DNA of 64,000 bases from Ruegeria sp. HKCCSA071 (GCF_017872555.1 NZ_JAEDOX010000004.1:62001-126000); one strand, 5' to 3'. Shown: positions 20,746-30,150, counted from the first letter of the stretch. Numbers and translations are program-made. Notes: generated from the letters alone by a model not told the origin.

Positions 20746-21489
20746 ATGCTCAAGGACCGGGCATATGCTTGTAGGGCAGCGCCCGGCCCGAGGGTGGGCG
20801 AGAAGCGCCCGCCCTGGGGGGCCGGTCCGGCGCTGCCCGGCGGTACCCGCCGGGCGGTTAGCTTTGCATTCAGCCTTGCTCTTTGCCTTTGGGTCCCAAC
20901 AGTTGGACTTGCCGAACAAAACAACCCCCTGAAAGCTGTTCTAGATGTTTGTGCAAGTGACGGTTCCACATTTGAAGAAACCGTTGCGGAAATTTATGCG
21001 AACGGTTGGATTAAAGTTTCTCCAGACAACCGTAGTTCCGCCACCGGTGCGATCGCTGACGCACATTTATTCTCGGGCAAAATAGCTTCGGAGAATGAGT
21101 GGCCAAGACTAAGGTTCGAGGAACGAAGTCAGGTTGGTAGCCGCGTGAACAGAGTGGACAGCCGTTACTTCCAATCAGCAACACTGTCTTCTCAAGACAA
21201 GAGTAGCTACGTAAATGTTTTCTTCGAAGAGCGGCGAAAACGGTTGGACTGTATGGCATCTACCACGAACACCAACGGCTTAGATGATTTGACTTACTCA
21301 ATTGCCGACCGGTCCTCAAGCGGAAGACTTGGCGAACTAAGCGTTGAATGGGTGGCTCACTCGGACACTTCTGAGCATCCAGACGTGCGAGCAACCCTGT
21401 ATTTGGTCAAACCACACGTTCAAGACAGCTTCAAAGCTGATCCGCTTCTTGCACCGGCAGGGTTAACTGTCCTTCGGTATTTGGATTGA
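20746..21489 (+). CDS. Exported protein of unknown function with atypical composition
   Basis: Up to 247 residues from the ATG two bases after the sucD stop. The first 35 codons run through a GC-rich palindromic repeat and read as low-complexity Arg/Pro/Gly sequence. After them comes a convincing signal peptide: RRAVSFAFSLALCLWVPTVG, then LAEQ. A GTG at 20794 is the only other in-frame start before it. The mature part has two cysteines (DVCASD and DCMAST) and no family I recognise. From about 20900 its codons are visibly AT-richer than the suc genes around it, a sign of later acquisition. It sits between sucD and a DUF805 gene. Confidence 0.55.
   Translation: MLKDRAYACRAAPGPRVGEKRPPWGAGPALPGGTRRAVSFAFSLALCLWVPTVGLAEQNNPLKAVLDVCASDGSTFEETVAEIYANGWIKVSPDNRSSATGAIADAHLFSGKIASENEWPRLRFEERSQVGSRVNRVDSRYFQSATLSSQDKSSYVNVFFEERRKRLDCMASTTNTNGLDDLTYSIADRSSSGRLGELSVEWVAHSDTSEHPDVRATLYLVKPHVQDSFKADPLLAPAGLTVLRYLD
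20774..20854. repeat. Nested GC-rich palindromic element after sucD
   Basis: Three hairpins in 81 bases. The outer arms are GGGCAGCGCC and GGCGCTGCCC (20774-20783, 20829-20838). An inner hairpin has arms AGGGTGGGCG and CGCCCGCCCT (20791-20800, 20806-20815). An adjoining hairpin has arms CCCGGCGG and CCGCCGGG (20836-20843, 20847-20854). This looks like a REP-type extragenic palindrome and may stabilise or attenuate the suc mRNA. It lies inside the reading frame of the next gene, raising doubt about that gene's start. Confidence 0.75.
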
Positions 21490-21493
21490 CCGC

Positions 21494-22036
21494 ATGACCT
21501 TCTCCGACGCCATACGCACCTGCTTCTCCAAGTTTTTCACCTTTTCGGGTCGCGCATCGCGCCCCGAATACTGGTTCTTCTTCCTGTTCATCGTGATCTG
21601 GAACATCATCGCTGGGATCATCGATTGGCAGTTCTTCACGCAGGTTGCGGTGACGGAAACCGAAACCTCGAAATCCGTGTCGGCCACGTCCTCGCAACCG
21701 GTGCAGGGCATAGTCGGCCTGATTGTCTTCTTTCCTCATTTGGCGGTCGCTTTCCGGCGGATGCATGATACTGGTCGCAGCGGGCTGTATTCTCTGCTGC
21801 CGATCCTGCTGATCCTTGGCGCCGGAGCCGTGCTCGTTTTCGGTATCGGCCTGGCCTCTCATTTCCAGCATGGCGGCAGGCTGGATATCCTGTTCACCCG
21901 CGCCACGTTGCTCATCGTTCTTCCGACACTTCTGGTACTGGTCGTGTCGCCCCTCCTGGTTCTATGGTGGCTGACACGCCCCAGCCAGCCAGGCGCCAAT
22001 CAATACGGTCCCAACCCAACAGAGGTAGCCCAATGA
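21494..22036 (+). CDS. DUF805 family membrane protein
   Basis: 180 residues with about four membrane helices. The DUF805 hallmark SGRASRPEYWFFFLFIVIWNI is at residues 18-38, and AFRRMHDTGRSGLYSLLPIL is near residue 82. DUF805 proteins are small inner-membrane proteins of unknown function. Its stop overlaps the sucA start by four bases (ATGA), so it is translationally coupled to 2-oxoglutarate dehydrogenase E1, an odd partner. Confidence 0.85.
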   Translation: MTFSDAIRTCFSKFFTFSGRASRPEYWFFFLFIVIWNIIAGIIDWQFFTQVAVTETETSKSVSATSSQPVQGIVGLIVFFPHLAVAFRRMHDTGRSGLYSLLPILLILGAGAVLVFGIGLASHFQHGGRLDILFTRATLLIVLPTLLVLVVSPLLVLWWLTRPSQPGANQYGPNPTEVAQ

Positions 22037-24990
22037 CCGAACATTCGCCCAATTCCGCCTTTCATGCCTCAAGCTTCATGCAGGGGCATAATGCCGAATA
22101 TCTGGAGCAGCTTTACGCGCAATACACAAAGAACCCCGGTGCGGTGGATGCCGCATGGGGCGCGTTCTTTGATGCCATGGGCGATGCCGCACCCGATGTT
22201 CAACGCGAAGCCGACGGTCCGTCCTGGGCGCGTACCGACTGGCCGCCGATGCCTGCAGATGACCTCACGGGCGCTCTGACCGGGGAATGGGCCGAGATTG
22301 ACGCCAAAGCGGCGGGCAAGAAGATCAAGGACAAGGCGGCTGACAAGGGGGTCGAGGTCAGCGATGACCAGATCAAGCGTGCGGTGCTGGACAGTTTACG
22401 GGCACTGATGCTGATCCGGGCCTATCGCATCCGGGGCCATCTGGCCGCGGATCTGGACCCGCTGGGCATGCGCACCGCCAGCACACATCCTGAGCTGGAC
22501 CCGAAGACTTACGGCTTCACCGATGCCGACATGGATCGCCCGATCTTTATCGACAACGTACTGGGTCTGCAGGTCGCTTCGATGCGGCAGATCGTTGAGA
22601 TCGTGAAACGCACATATTGCGGCACTTTTGCGCTGCAATACATGCATATCTCGAACCCCGAGGAAGCCGCGTGGCTGAAGGAGCGGATCGAGGGCTATGG
22701 CAAGGAAATAGCGTTCACCAAAGAAGGCCGCAAGGCGATCCTGAACAAAATGGTCGAGGCCGAGGGCTTTGAGAAGTTCCTGCACGTCAAGTACATGGGC
22801 ACAAAGCGGTTCGGTCTGGACGGTGGCGAGGCGCTTATCCCGGCGATGGAACAGATCATCAAGCGCGGCGGTGCACTTGGCCTCAGTGACATCGTCATCG
22901 GGATGCCGCACCGGGGTCGCCTGAACATTCTGGCCAATGTGATGGGCAAGCCATATCGCGCGATTTTCAACGAATTCCAGGGCGGTAGTTTTAAACCCGA
23001 AGACGTGGATGGCTCTGGCGATGTGAAATATCACCTCGGCGCCTCCAGCGATCGCGAATTCGATGGCAACAGTGTGCACCTGTCATTGACTGCCAACCCC
23101 TCTCACCTTGAGGCGGTAAACCCGGTGGTTCTGGGTAAGGTCCGCGCCAAGCAGGACCAACTGGGCGATACAGATCGCACAAGGGTCATGGCGATATTGC
23201 TGCACGGTGATGCGGCCTTTGCCGGTCAGGGTGTTGTGGCCGAGGGCTTTGGCCTGTCCGGCCTGAAAGGGCACAGAACCGGAGGCACCATGCATATTGT
23301 GGTGAACAACCAGATCGGGTTCACAACCGCGCCGCATTTCAGCCGCTCAAGCCCCTATCCCACCGATATCGCGCTGATGGTCGAGGCCCCGATCTTCCAT
23401 GTGAACGGTGACGACCCCGAGGCGGTAGTTCACGCCGCGAAGGTGGCGACCGAGTTCCGCCAGAAGTTCCATAAAGACGTGGTTCTGGACATCTTCTGCT
23501 ATCGCCGGTTTGGCCATAACGAGGGCGATGAGCCCATGTTCACCAACCCGATCATGTACAAGAAGATCAAGACCCATAAGACAACGCTTTCCTTGTATAC
23601 CGAGCGGCTGGTCAAGGACGGGCTGATCCCCGAGGGTGAGATCGAAGATATGAAGGCCGCCTTTCAGGCCCACCTGAACGACGAGTTCGAGGCCGGGAAA
23701 GACTACAAACCCAACAAGGCCGACTGGCTGGATGGGCGCTGGTCGCATCTTGACAAGAACAAGGACGATTATGTCCGGGGTGAAACAGCGATCTCGGCAG
23801 AGACACTGGCGGAAATCGGAGCCGCACTGACCAAAGCTCCTGACGATTTCGCAATGCACAAAACCGTTGGGCGGTTGCTGGAACATAAGAAGCAGATGTT
23901 CGAGACCGGTGCAGGTTTTGACTGGGCCACGGGTGAGGCACTGGCGTTTGGATCGTTGCTGACCGAAGGATATCCCGTGCGTCTGGCCGGGCAGGATGCA
24001 ACGCGGGGCACGTTCAGCCAGCGTCACTCTGGGTTTGTTCATCAGGAAACCGAAGAACGGTATTACCCGCTTAACAACATCCGTGCCGGGCAATCCCAAT
24101 ACGATGTTATCGACTCGATGCTGTCCGAATACGCTGTGCTGGGTTTCGAATACGGCTATTCGCTGGCAGAACCTAACGCTCTGGTTCTGTGGGAGGCGCA
24201 GTTCGGCGACTTTGCCAACGGTGCGCAGATCATGTTCGACCAGTTCATCAGCTCGGGTGAAAGCAAGTGGCTGCGGATGTCCGGTCTGGTCACATTGCTG
24301 CCACACGGGTTCGAAGGGCAAGGCCCGGAACACTCGTCAGCGCGTCTGGAACGGTTCCTGCAAATGTGCGGTCAGGACAACTGGATCGTGGCGAATTGTA
24401 CGACACCGGCGAACTATTTCCACATCCTGCGCCGTCAGTTGCACCGGACCTTCCGGAAGCCACTGATCCTGGTGACACCGAAGTCACTGCTGCGTCATAA
24501 GCTGGCCGTCAGCACGGCGGATGACTTCACCACTGGGTCCAGCTTCCACCGGGTGCTGTGGGATGACGCGCAGAAGGGCAACTCTGACACCAAGCTGGTG
24601 GCCGATGACAAGATCAAGCGCGTCGTCATGTGTTCCGGCAAAGTCTACTTCGACCTGCTGGAGGAACGCGATGCGCGTGGCATCGACGACATCTACCTGA
24701 TGCGGATCGAACAATTCTATCCGTTCCCGGCACATTCACTGATCAACGAGCTCGAACGGTTCAAGAATGCCGAGATGGTCTGGTGTCAGGAAGAGCCCAA
24801 GAACCAGGGTGCGTGGACCTTTATCGAACCCAACATCGAATGGGTCCTCTCCCGTATCGATGCAAAACACACTCGCCCGACCTATGCCGGTCGCGCCACA
24901 TCGGCCTCGCCCGCAACGGGGCTGGCCAGCCAACACAAAGCCCAACAAGAAGCGCTGGTAAACGAAGCGCTGAGCATTGAAGGAAAGTAA
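22033..24990 (+). CDS. sucA: 2-oxoglutarate dehydrogenase E1 component
   Basis: 985 residues. Thiamine-diphosphate enzyme decarboxylating 2-oxoglutarate and reductively succinylating the E2 lipoyl group. The N-terminus contains the E2-binding segment (NSAFHASSFMQGHNAEYLEQ). The catalytic core has GMPHRGRLNILANVMGK near residue 295, HLSLTANPSHLEAVNPVVLGK near residue 350, the ThDP motif around HGDAAFAGQGVVAE (GDAAF) near residue 394, and RRFGHNEGDEP near residue 492. ATG at 22033 overlaps the DUF805 stop. Followed 3 bases later by sucB. Confidence 0.98.
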   Translation: MTEHSPNSAFHASSFMQGHNAEYLEQLYAQYTKNPGAVDAAWGAFFDAMGDAAPDVQREADGPSWARTDWPPMPADDLTGALTGEWAEIDAKAAGKKIKDKAADKGVEVSDDQIKRAVLDSLRALMLIRAYRIRGHLAADLDPLGMRTASTHPELDPKTYGFTDADMDRPIFIDNVLGLQVASMRQIVEIVKRTYCGTFALQYMHISNPEEAAWLKERIEGYGKEIAFTKEGRKAILNKMVEAEGFEKFLHVKYMGTKRFGLDGGEALIPAMEQIIKRGGALGLSDIVIGMPHRGRLNILANVMGKPYRAIFNEFQGGSFKPEDVDGSGDVKYHLGASSDREFDGNSVHLSLTANPSHLEAVNPVVLGKVRAKQDQLGDTDRTRVMAILLHGDAAFAGQGVVAEGFGLSGLKGHRTGGTMHIVVNNQIGFTTAPHFSRSSPYPTDIALMVEAPIFHVNGDDPEAVVHAAKVATEFRQKFHKDVVLDIFCYRRFGHNEGDEPMFTNPIMYKKIKTHKTTLSLYTERLVKDGLIPEGEIEDMKAAFQAHLNDEFEAGKDYKPNKADWLDGRWSHLDKNKDDYVRGETAISAETLAEIGAALTKAPDDFAMHKTVGRLLEHKKQMFETGAGFDWATGEALAFGSLLTEGYPVRLAGQDATRGTFSQRHSGFVHQETEERYYPLNNIRAGQSQYDVIDSMLSEYAVLGFEYGYSLAEPNALVLWEAQFGDFANGAQIMFDQFISSGESKWLRMSGLVTLLPHGFEGQGPEHSSARLERFLQMCGQDNWIVANCTTPANYFHILRRQLHRTFRKPLILVTPKSLLRHKLAVSTADDFTTGSSFHRVLWDDAQKGNSDTKLVADDKIKRVVMCSGKVYFDLLEERDARGIDDIYLMRIEQFYPFPAHSLINELERFKNAEMVWCQEEPKNQGAWTFIEPNIEWVLSRIDAKHTRPTYAGRATSASPATGLASQHKAQQEALVNEALSIEGK

Positions 24991-24993
24991 GCG

Positions 24994-26496
24994 ATGACGA
25001 TTGAAGTTCGTGTTCCCACGCTTGGCGAATCGGTCACCGAAGCCACAGTTGCAACCTGGTTCAAAAAGCCCGGTGATGCGGTCGCCATGGATGAGATGCT
25101 GTGTGAGCTGGAGACAGACAAGGTCACCGTCGAGGTTCCTTCGCCGGCAGCGGGTGTAATGGGTGAAATCGTGGCAGCCGAAGGCGAAACCGTCGGTGTT
25201 GATGCCTTGCTGGCAACGATTGCGGCTGGAGAAGGCGCGGCCCCTGCCCCGGCGGCAGCCGCAGCTTCGGCAGCGGCACCTGCCGCATCGGCCGGGTCGG
25301 TTGACGTGATGGTGCCGACACTTGGTGAGTCTGTGACGGAAGCAACCGTTGCGACCTGGTTCAAGAAGGTTGGCGACAACGTCGCGCAGGACGAGATGCT
25401 GTGCGAATTGGAAACCGATAAAGTCTCAGTTGAAGTTCCTGCGCCAACTTCGGGTGTTCTTGCGGAAATCGTTGCTCCAGAAGGATCGACCGTGGATGCG
25501 GCTGCCAAGCTGGCTGTCATCTCCGGAGCAGCCGCTGGTGCAGCAGCCGCGCCGGCCCAGGCAGCAGCGGCTGCGCCCGCAGCAACCAGCACAGGAAAAG
25601 ACATCGCAAACGCGCCGTCCGCCCAGAAGGCAATGGCCGAAGCCGGACTGTCAGCTGATCAGGTCACCGGAACAGGCCGCGACGGTCGCATCATGAAGGA
25701 AGACGTGTCCAAAGCCGTCGCAGCAGTTTCGGCCCCGGCACCTGCGCCCGCCCCTGCGGCGCAAGCCCCACGCGCCCCGGTGGCCGCCGAGGACGAGGCC
25801 CGCGAAGAACGCGTGCGGATGACCCGCTTGCGCCAAACCATTGCCAAACGTCTTAAGGACGCACAAAACACCGCTGCGATCCTGACCACCTACAACGAAG
25901 TGGACATGACCGAGGTCATGGCCCTGCGCAATCAGTACAAAGACCAGTTCGAGAAGAAGCATGGCGTGCGTCTTGGCTTCATGTCCTTCTTCACCAAAGC
26001 CTGCTGCCACGCCCTGAAAGAAGTGCCCGAGGTAAATGCCGAGATCGATGGCAATGACATCGTCTATAAGAATTTCGTGCATATGGGCGTGGCGGCCGGT
26101 ACGCCGCAGGGTCTGGTGGTTCCGGTGATCCGCGACGCCGACAGCATGTCCTTTGCCGCGATCGAAAAAGCCATCGCCGAAAAGGGCAAGCGCGCCCGTG
26201 ACGGCAAGTTGAGCATGGCTGAGATGCAGGGTGGCACCTTCACGATCTCGAACGGTGGTGTTTACGGCTCGTTGATGTCCTCGCCGATCCTGAACCCCCC
26301 GCAGTCGGGCATTCTGGGCATGCACAAGATCCAGGACCGTCCGATGGTCATCAATGGCGAGATCAAGATCCGCCCGATGATGTATCTGGCCCTGTCCTAT
26401 GACCACCGCATTGTTGACGGCAAAGGTGCCGTGACCTTCCTGGTTCGTGTGAAAGAGGCGCTGGAAGACCCGCGCCGCCTGCTGATGGATCTGTAA
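24994..26496 (+). CDS. sucB: Dihydrolipoamide succinyltransferase (E2) with two lipoyl domains
   Basis: 500 residues. Two lipoyl domains stand in tandem with lipoylated lysines at residues 43 and 143, exactly 100 residues apart in nearly identical ETDKV contexts, joined by an Ala/Pro linker. A second linker leads to the E1/E3-binding domain ([18 protein letters not shown], residues 206-240). The catalytic domain (about 265-500) ends with [13 protein letters not shown], containing the active-site His and Asp. The best-known SucB, from E. coli, has one lipoyl domain. It lies between sucA and a small unknown gene, with lpd beyond. Confidence 0.97.
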   Translation: MTIEVRVPTLGESVTEATVATWFKKPGDAVAMDEMLCELETDKVTVEVPSPAAGVMGEIVAAEGETVGVDALLATIAAGEGAAPAPAAAAASAAAPAASAGSVDVMVPTLGESVTEATVATWFKKVGDNVAQDEMLCELETDKVSVEVPAPTSGVLAEIVAPEGSTVDAAAKLAVISGAAAGAAAAPAQAAAAAPAATSTGKDIANAPSAQKAMAEAGLSADQVTGTGRDGRIMKEDVSKAVAAVSAPAPAPAPAAQAPRAPVAAEDEAREERVRMTRLRQTIAKRLKDAQNTAAILTTYNEVDMTEVMALRNQYKDQFEKKHGVRLGFMSFFTKACCHALKEVPEVNAEIDGNDIVYKNFVHMGVAAGTPQGLVVPVIRDADSMSFAAIEKAIAEKGKRARDGKLSMAEMQGGTFTISNGGVYGSLMSSPILNPPQSGILGMHKIQDRPMVINGEIKIRPMMYLALSYDHRIVDGKGAVTFLVRVKEALEDPRRLLMDL

Positions 26497-26498
26497 CC

Positions 26499-26768
26499 AT
26501 GGCGACACATGTACTCTGGCAGGCCGATGTGGCCGATTTCGACGCCTGGCTGAAGGTGTTCCGCGAGGATATGCCAATGCGCAAGGCCGCGGGTATCCGC
26601 GACCTGCATGTCTGGCGCGATCCCGATCAGAAAGACCATGCGATCGCGATGTTCGAGGTGATCAACCTGGAAAAGGCCAAGGCATTTTTCGGATCCGAGG
26701 AGTTGGCGATGCATCACGAACGCGGCGGTATCGCGCATATCTCGATCAAGATGCTGGAACCTGTTTGA
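26499..26768 (+). CDS. Small dimeric alpha/beta-barrel-like protein, function unknown
   Basis: 89 residues, starting 2 bases after sucB. The pattern beta (HVLWQADVADFDAWLKVF), helix, beta (DLHVWRDPDQKDHAIAMFEV), helix (EKAKAFFGSEELAMHHERGG), beta resembles antibiotic-biosynthesis-monooxygenase/Dabb folds. No catalytic residues can be named. Position inside the dehydrogenase operon between E2 and E3 suggests co-expression, perhaps a sensor or small oxygenase, which is inference. Confidence 0.65.
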   Translation: MATHVLWQADVADFDAWLKVFREDMPMRKAAGIRDLHVWRDPDQKDHAIAMFEVINLEKAKAFFGSEELAMHHERGGIAHISIKMLEPV

Positions 26769-26840
26769 CAAAGTCTATTTCCGGCCCACCAAATCGGGTC
26801 GGGGAAGCGCCGGAACGTCCGGTCGATTTAGGAGAATGTA

Positions 26841-28229
26841 ATGGCAAATTATGACGTCATCGTAATCGGCGCCGGACCCGGCGGCTACGTCTGCGCGATC
26901 CGCTGCGCTCAACTGGGTTTGAAAACCGCCGTGGTCGAAGGGCGCGAAACACTGGGTGGCACTTGTCTTAACGTGGGCTGCATCCCCTCGAAGGCGCTGC
27001 TGCATGCCAGCCACCAACTGCACGAGGCCGAGCATAACTTTGCCAAGATGGGCCTGAAGGGCAAAGCGCCTTCGGTCGATTGGAAACAGATGCAGGCCTA
27101 TAAAGATGAGGTGATCGAGGGCAACACCAAGGGCATCGAGTTTTTGTTCAAGAAGAACAAGATCGACTGGCTGAAAGGCTGGGGCTCGATCCCTGCGGCC
27201 GGCAAAGTTCAGGTCGGCGATGAAATCCATGAAACCAAGAACATCATCATTGCGTCAGGCTCCGAACCGTCCTCGCTGCCCGGTGTCGAAGTGGATGAGA
27301 AGGTGGTTGTGACCTCAACCGGTGCTCTGTCTCTGGGCAAGATCCCGAAGAAAATGGTGGTGATCGGCGCGGGTGTGATCGGGCTGGAACTGGGATCGGT
27401 ATACAGCCGCCTGGGCGCTGAAGTTACCGTGATCGAGTTCCTCAAGGAGATCACGCCGGGCATGGACCCCGAGGTGCAAAAAACCTTCCAGCGCATTCTC
27501 AAGAAACAGGGCCTGACCTTTGTCATGGGCGCGGCGGTGCAGAAAACCGAAGCGACCAAGACCAAGGCCAAAGTTACCTACAAGCTGCTCAAAGACGACA
27601 GTGAACATGTGATCGACGCCGATACCGTGCTGGTGGCCACCGGGCGGAAACCCTATTCGGATGGTCTGGGATTGGACGCTTTGGGCGTCGAGATGACCCC
27701 GCGCGGCCAGATCAAGGTGGGCAAGGACTGGCAGACCAACGTACCGGGCATCTACGCCATCGGCGACGTGACCGAAGGCCCGATGCTGGCACACAAGGCC
27801 GAAGACGAAGGCATGGCCGCCGCCGAGCAGGTTGCAGGAAAGCACGGTCATGTGAATTATGGCGTGATTCCGGGCGTGATCTATACATGGCCCGAAGTTG
27901 CCAATGTCGGTGAAACCGAAGCGACGCTCAAAGAACAGGGTCGTGCCTATAAGGTCGGCAAGTTCATGTTCATGGGTAATGGCCGCGCCAAGGCGAATTT
28001 TGCGGCAGACGGGTTCGTCAAGATTCTGGCCGACAAGGAAACCGATCGCATTCTGGGTGCCCATATCATCGGCCCCGGCGCGGGTGATCTGATCCATGAG
28101 GTCTGTGTGGCAATGGAATTCGGTGCTTCTGCCGAGGATCTGGCGCTCACCTGCCACGCACATCCGACCTATTCCGAAGCGGTGCGCGAGGCTGCCCTGG
28201 CCTGCGGCGACGGCCCGATCCACAGCTAA
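26841..28229 (+). CDS. lpdA: Dihydrolipoamide dehydrogenase (E3)
   Basis: 462 residues. It reoxidises dihydrolipoyl groups with NAD. The FAD fold is [21 protein letters not shown] near residue 6. The redox disulfide is [17 protein letters not shown] (residues 37-53). The NAD fold is [20 protein letters not shown] near residue 173, and the C-terminal HAHPTYSEA carries the active-site His. GGAG is 6 bases before the ATG. Last gene of the suc operon. Confidence 0.97.
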   Translation: MANYDVIVIGAGPGGYVCAIRCAQLGLKTAVVEGRETLGGTCLNVGCIPSKALLHASHQLHEAEHNFAKMGLKGKAPSVDWKQMQAYKDEVIEGNTKGIEFLFKKNKIDWLKGWGSIPAAGKVQVGDEIHETKNIIIASGSEPSSLPGVEVDEKVVVTSTGALSLGKIPKKMVVIGAGVIGLELGSVYSRLGAEVTVIEFLKEITPGMDPEVQKTFQRILKKQGLTFVMGAAVQKTEATKTKAKVTYKLLKDDSEHVIDADTVLVATGRKPYSDGLGLDALGVEMTPRGQIKVGKDWQTNVPGIYAIGDVTEGPMLAHKAEDEGMAAAEQVAGKHGHVNYGVIPGVIYTWPEVANVGETEATLKEQGRAYKVGKFMFMGNGRAKANFAADGFVKILADKETDRILGAHIIGPGAGDLIHEVCVAMEFGASAEDLALTCHAHPTYSEAVREAALACGDGPIHS

Positions 28230-28236
28230 CATCCCG

Positions 28237-28266
28237 GACCCCGGTGGCGATCAGCCTGCCGGGGTC
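28237..28266. terminator. Hairpin between convergent lpdA and tetR-type gene
   Basis: Arms GACCCCGG and CCGGGGTC with a 14-base loop. It lies just after the lpdA stop and overlaps the last codons of the convergent regulator. No T-run is present on either side, so termination is plausible but weak. Confidence 0.45.
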
Positions 28267-28829
28267 AACCACGCATCCAGATATGTTTCCAGCCTGTCTG
28301 TGAACGTTGTTGCTGAGTGCAACGCACAATACTGTAAGGACATGGCCTGAATGGCAAAGGCCTGCACGCCTTCTGCCAACAACTCGGACGGTACATCCTT
28401 GCGCATCTCTGCGGTTTCAAGCCACATCATCACGACCCGAAAATATCGTTCAAAACAATAGGCAATCGGCCCAATATCTGCGATGGCCGTTGCCCCCGAG
28501 TATCTGATCAACAGATCGAACACGTACCGTTCGGATGTCATGAATTCGTGGACCGGTTCCAGCGATGCGATGATCTCTGGTACCGTTTTGGGTGGAGTTT
28601 CGGATTGGGCCTGATCCAGACAGGCATTCAGCTTGTCCGCGATCAGGATTTCCATCAGTGCGTCCTTGTCGCGGAAATGCGCGAAGAAGGTCCCCTTGGC
28701 AACTCCCGCGGCCTTTACAACTTCTTCCACCCGCAATGCTTCATATCCGCCATGTCGGATAACCTCTTCCGCAGCTGAGAGAAGCTTGGCGCGGGTCTTG
28801 ATCGTACGTTTCTGGATCGGTTTTCGCAT
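28251..28829 (-). CDS. TetR/AcrR family transcriptional regulator
   Basis: 192 residues from ATG 28829 (a GTG five codons upstream, at 28844, is possible). The N-terminal helix-turn-helix is typical: AEEVIRHGGYEALRVEEVVK then AAGVAKGTFFAHFRDKDALM. The C-terminal ligand domain is hydrophobic and lacks recognisable specificity. Three copies of TGACC-(GT/AC)-GGTCA fill the 87-102 bases shared with the divergent oxidoreductase gene, which strongly suggests repression of itself and of that gene, released by a ligand the oxidoreductase may reduce. Confidence 0.88.
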   Translation of the reverse strand: MRKPIQKRTIKTRAKLLSAAEEVIRHGGYEALRVEEVVKAAGVAKGTFFAHFRDKDALMEILIADKLNACLDQAQSETPPKTVPEIIASLEPVHEFMTSERYVFDLLIRYSGATAIADIGPIAYCFERYFRVVMMWLETAEMRKDVPSELLAEGVQAFAIQAMSLQYCALHSATTFTDRLETYLDAWLTPAG

Positions 28830-28850
28830 ACCGCTCAATCGCACAGTTTT

Positions 28851-28914
28851 TGACCGTGGTCAAATTTTATATTGACCGTGGTCATTTTTTGATTCTATAA
28901 ACTGACCACGGTCA
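28851..28914. promoter_or_regulatory. Three operator copies for the TetR-type regulator
   Basis: TGACCGTGGTCA at 28851-28862 and 28873-28884, and the reverse orientation TGACCACGGTCA at 28903-28914. Centres are 22 and 30 bases apart. The last copy ends 17 bases before the divergent start and covers its leader, and the first lies just ahead of the regulator start, so binding should block both promoters. Confidence 0.8.
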
Positions 28915-28931
28915 TTTTCAGGAGAACTACA

Positions 28932-29525
28932 ATGCACCCTAAGAAAATTCTTATCCTCGATGGACACCCGGCAGAAAGCAGCTTGTCACGCACATTCGCA
29001 GAAACCTATGGCGAGGCAGCCCGCAAAAACGGACATGACGTCCGGATAGTCCATCTGAGCGACCTACAGTTCGATTTTGATTTCGGTCAGGGCAACTATC
29101 ACGACTTCAAGCCGCTTGAACCGGTTCTGGAACACGTGTTGCAGGACTTCGAATGGAGCGACCATCTGGTCCTGACCACACCTATGTGGTGGGGCGGGCT
29201 GCCTGCAAAACTCAAGGGATTGATTGACCGGATGTTCATACCGGGGCGGACATTCGACACCCGCAACACCACGATGGCTGGCCTGCCAGCCCCGATGCTG
29301 ACCGGACGCACCGCGCGCGTTATCCTGACCTCTGACACGCCGGGCTGGTTCATGCGCCTGATGTACAGGCAAGCGCTTATTCGACAGGTTCGGGGCCAGA
29401 TCCTCGGGTTTGTTGGCTTCAAACCAACGCGGTTCACTTATTTTGCAGGCGCAAGCTATCCCAAACCGGGCAGCGTCGAGCGCTGGATCAAAAAAGTGTC
29501 CAGAATCGGAGCCGCCGCAGCTTGA
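28932..29525 (+). CDS. NAD(P)H-dependent oxidoreductase, flavodoxin-like fold
   Basis: 197 residues of the MdaB/KefF/NQO-type family. The N-terminal ILILDGHPAESSLSRTFAE is the FMN phosphate loop. TPMWWGGLPAKLKGLIDRMF near residue 85 is the classic quinone reductase signature. The C-terminal WIKKVSRIG tail is basic. It likely reduces quinones or nitro/azo compounds with FMN or FAD in the cytoplasm. AGGAG is 7 bases before the ATG, and three regulator operators precede it. The product is presumably induced by electrophilic aromatics (inference). Confidence 0.88.
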   Translation: MHPKKILILDGHPAESSLSRTFAETYGEAARKNGHDVRIVHLSDLQFDFDFGQGNYHDFKPLEPVLEHVLQDFEWSDHLVLTTPMWWGGLPAKLKGLIDRMFIPGRTFDTRNTTMAGLPAPMLTGRTARVILTSDTPGWFMRLMYRQALIRQVRGQILGFVGFKPTRFTYFAGASYPKPGSVERWIKKVSRIGAAAA

Positions 29526-29544
29526 CTGAACAGCCGTCCGTTAC

Positions 29545-30150
29545 CTACCACATTGTTTTGGCGGCGCGTGCAGCCCAGTCTTTGTCATACTGCGCGCCGC
29601 CCTCTTCACCTTCTGACGCCTCGGACAAAAGCTGCCCAATCGTCGGAAGGTCCTTGCTTTCGTCGCCACAAGTCCAAGTGCGGGCGCGCATCAGTGCACG
29701 CGCGCACTGGCTGTAAATCTCGTCAATCTGCACAACGATAACCGTCGCCGGAACCTTGCCAGCCTTTTCGAACTGGTTGCGCAATGCCGCGTCTGCGGTC
29801 AATCGGGCCGTTCCGTTCACCCGAACGACATTCTCAGAGCCCGGCACAAAGAACATCAGCGAAACGCGCGGGTCCCGAACGATGTTGCGCAAGCTGTCCA
29901 GGCGGTTGTTTCCCCGCCAGTCAGGCAACGCCAGCGTTTTTGTGTTCAATTCGCGCACAACAGCACCGTCGTCCCCACGGGGGCTTCCGTCCACCCCCTC
30001 GGGACCAACTGTACTGAGAACACAAAGGCGCGCCGCTTCAATCCACTTGCGATAGAGCGGAGTTAAATGTCGAACGACCTTCCGCAAAGAAGCAGCACCC
30101 GGCGTTCCGTACAACGCCTCGAGATCTTCTACTTTTTCAATGAATTCCAT
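29545..30150 (-). CDS. Pyridoxamine 5'-phosphate oxidase-like FMN protein (MSMEG_1061 type)
   Basis: 201 residues from ATG 30150. The split-barrel PPOX fold is indicated by CVLSTVGPEGVDGSPRGDD near residue 43, LALPDWRGNNRLDSLRNIV near residue 74, and SLMFFVPGSENVVRVNGTA near residue 97. Members bind FMN or F420, but the substrate is unknown; the narrower subfamily name is from memory. The start overlaps the end of plsC by 14 bases, so it is the last gene of the ftsE-ftsX-plsC unit. Confidence 0.82.
   Translation of the reverse strand: MEFIEKVEDLEALYGTPGAASLRKVVRHLTPLYRKWIEAARLCVLSTVGPEGVDGSPRGDDGAVVRELNTKTLALPDWRGNNRLDSLRNIVRDPRVSLMFFVPGSENVVRVNGTARLTADAALRNQFEKAGKVPATVIVVQIDEIYSQCARALMRARTWTCGDESKDLPTIGQLLSEASEGEEGGAQYDKDWAARAAKTMW

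Noticed and set aside
19791..20969. Long open frame antisense to sucD
   Set aside because: Shadow of sucD, passing through the palindromic element; no family similarity.
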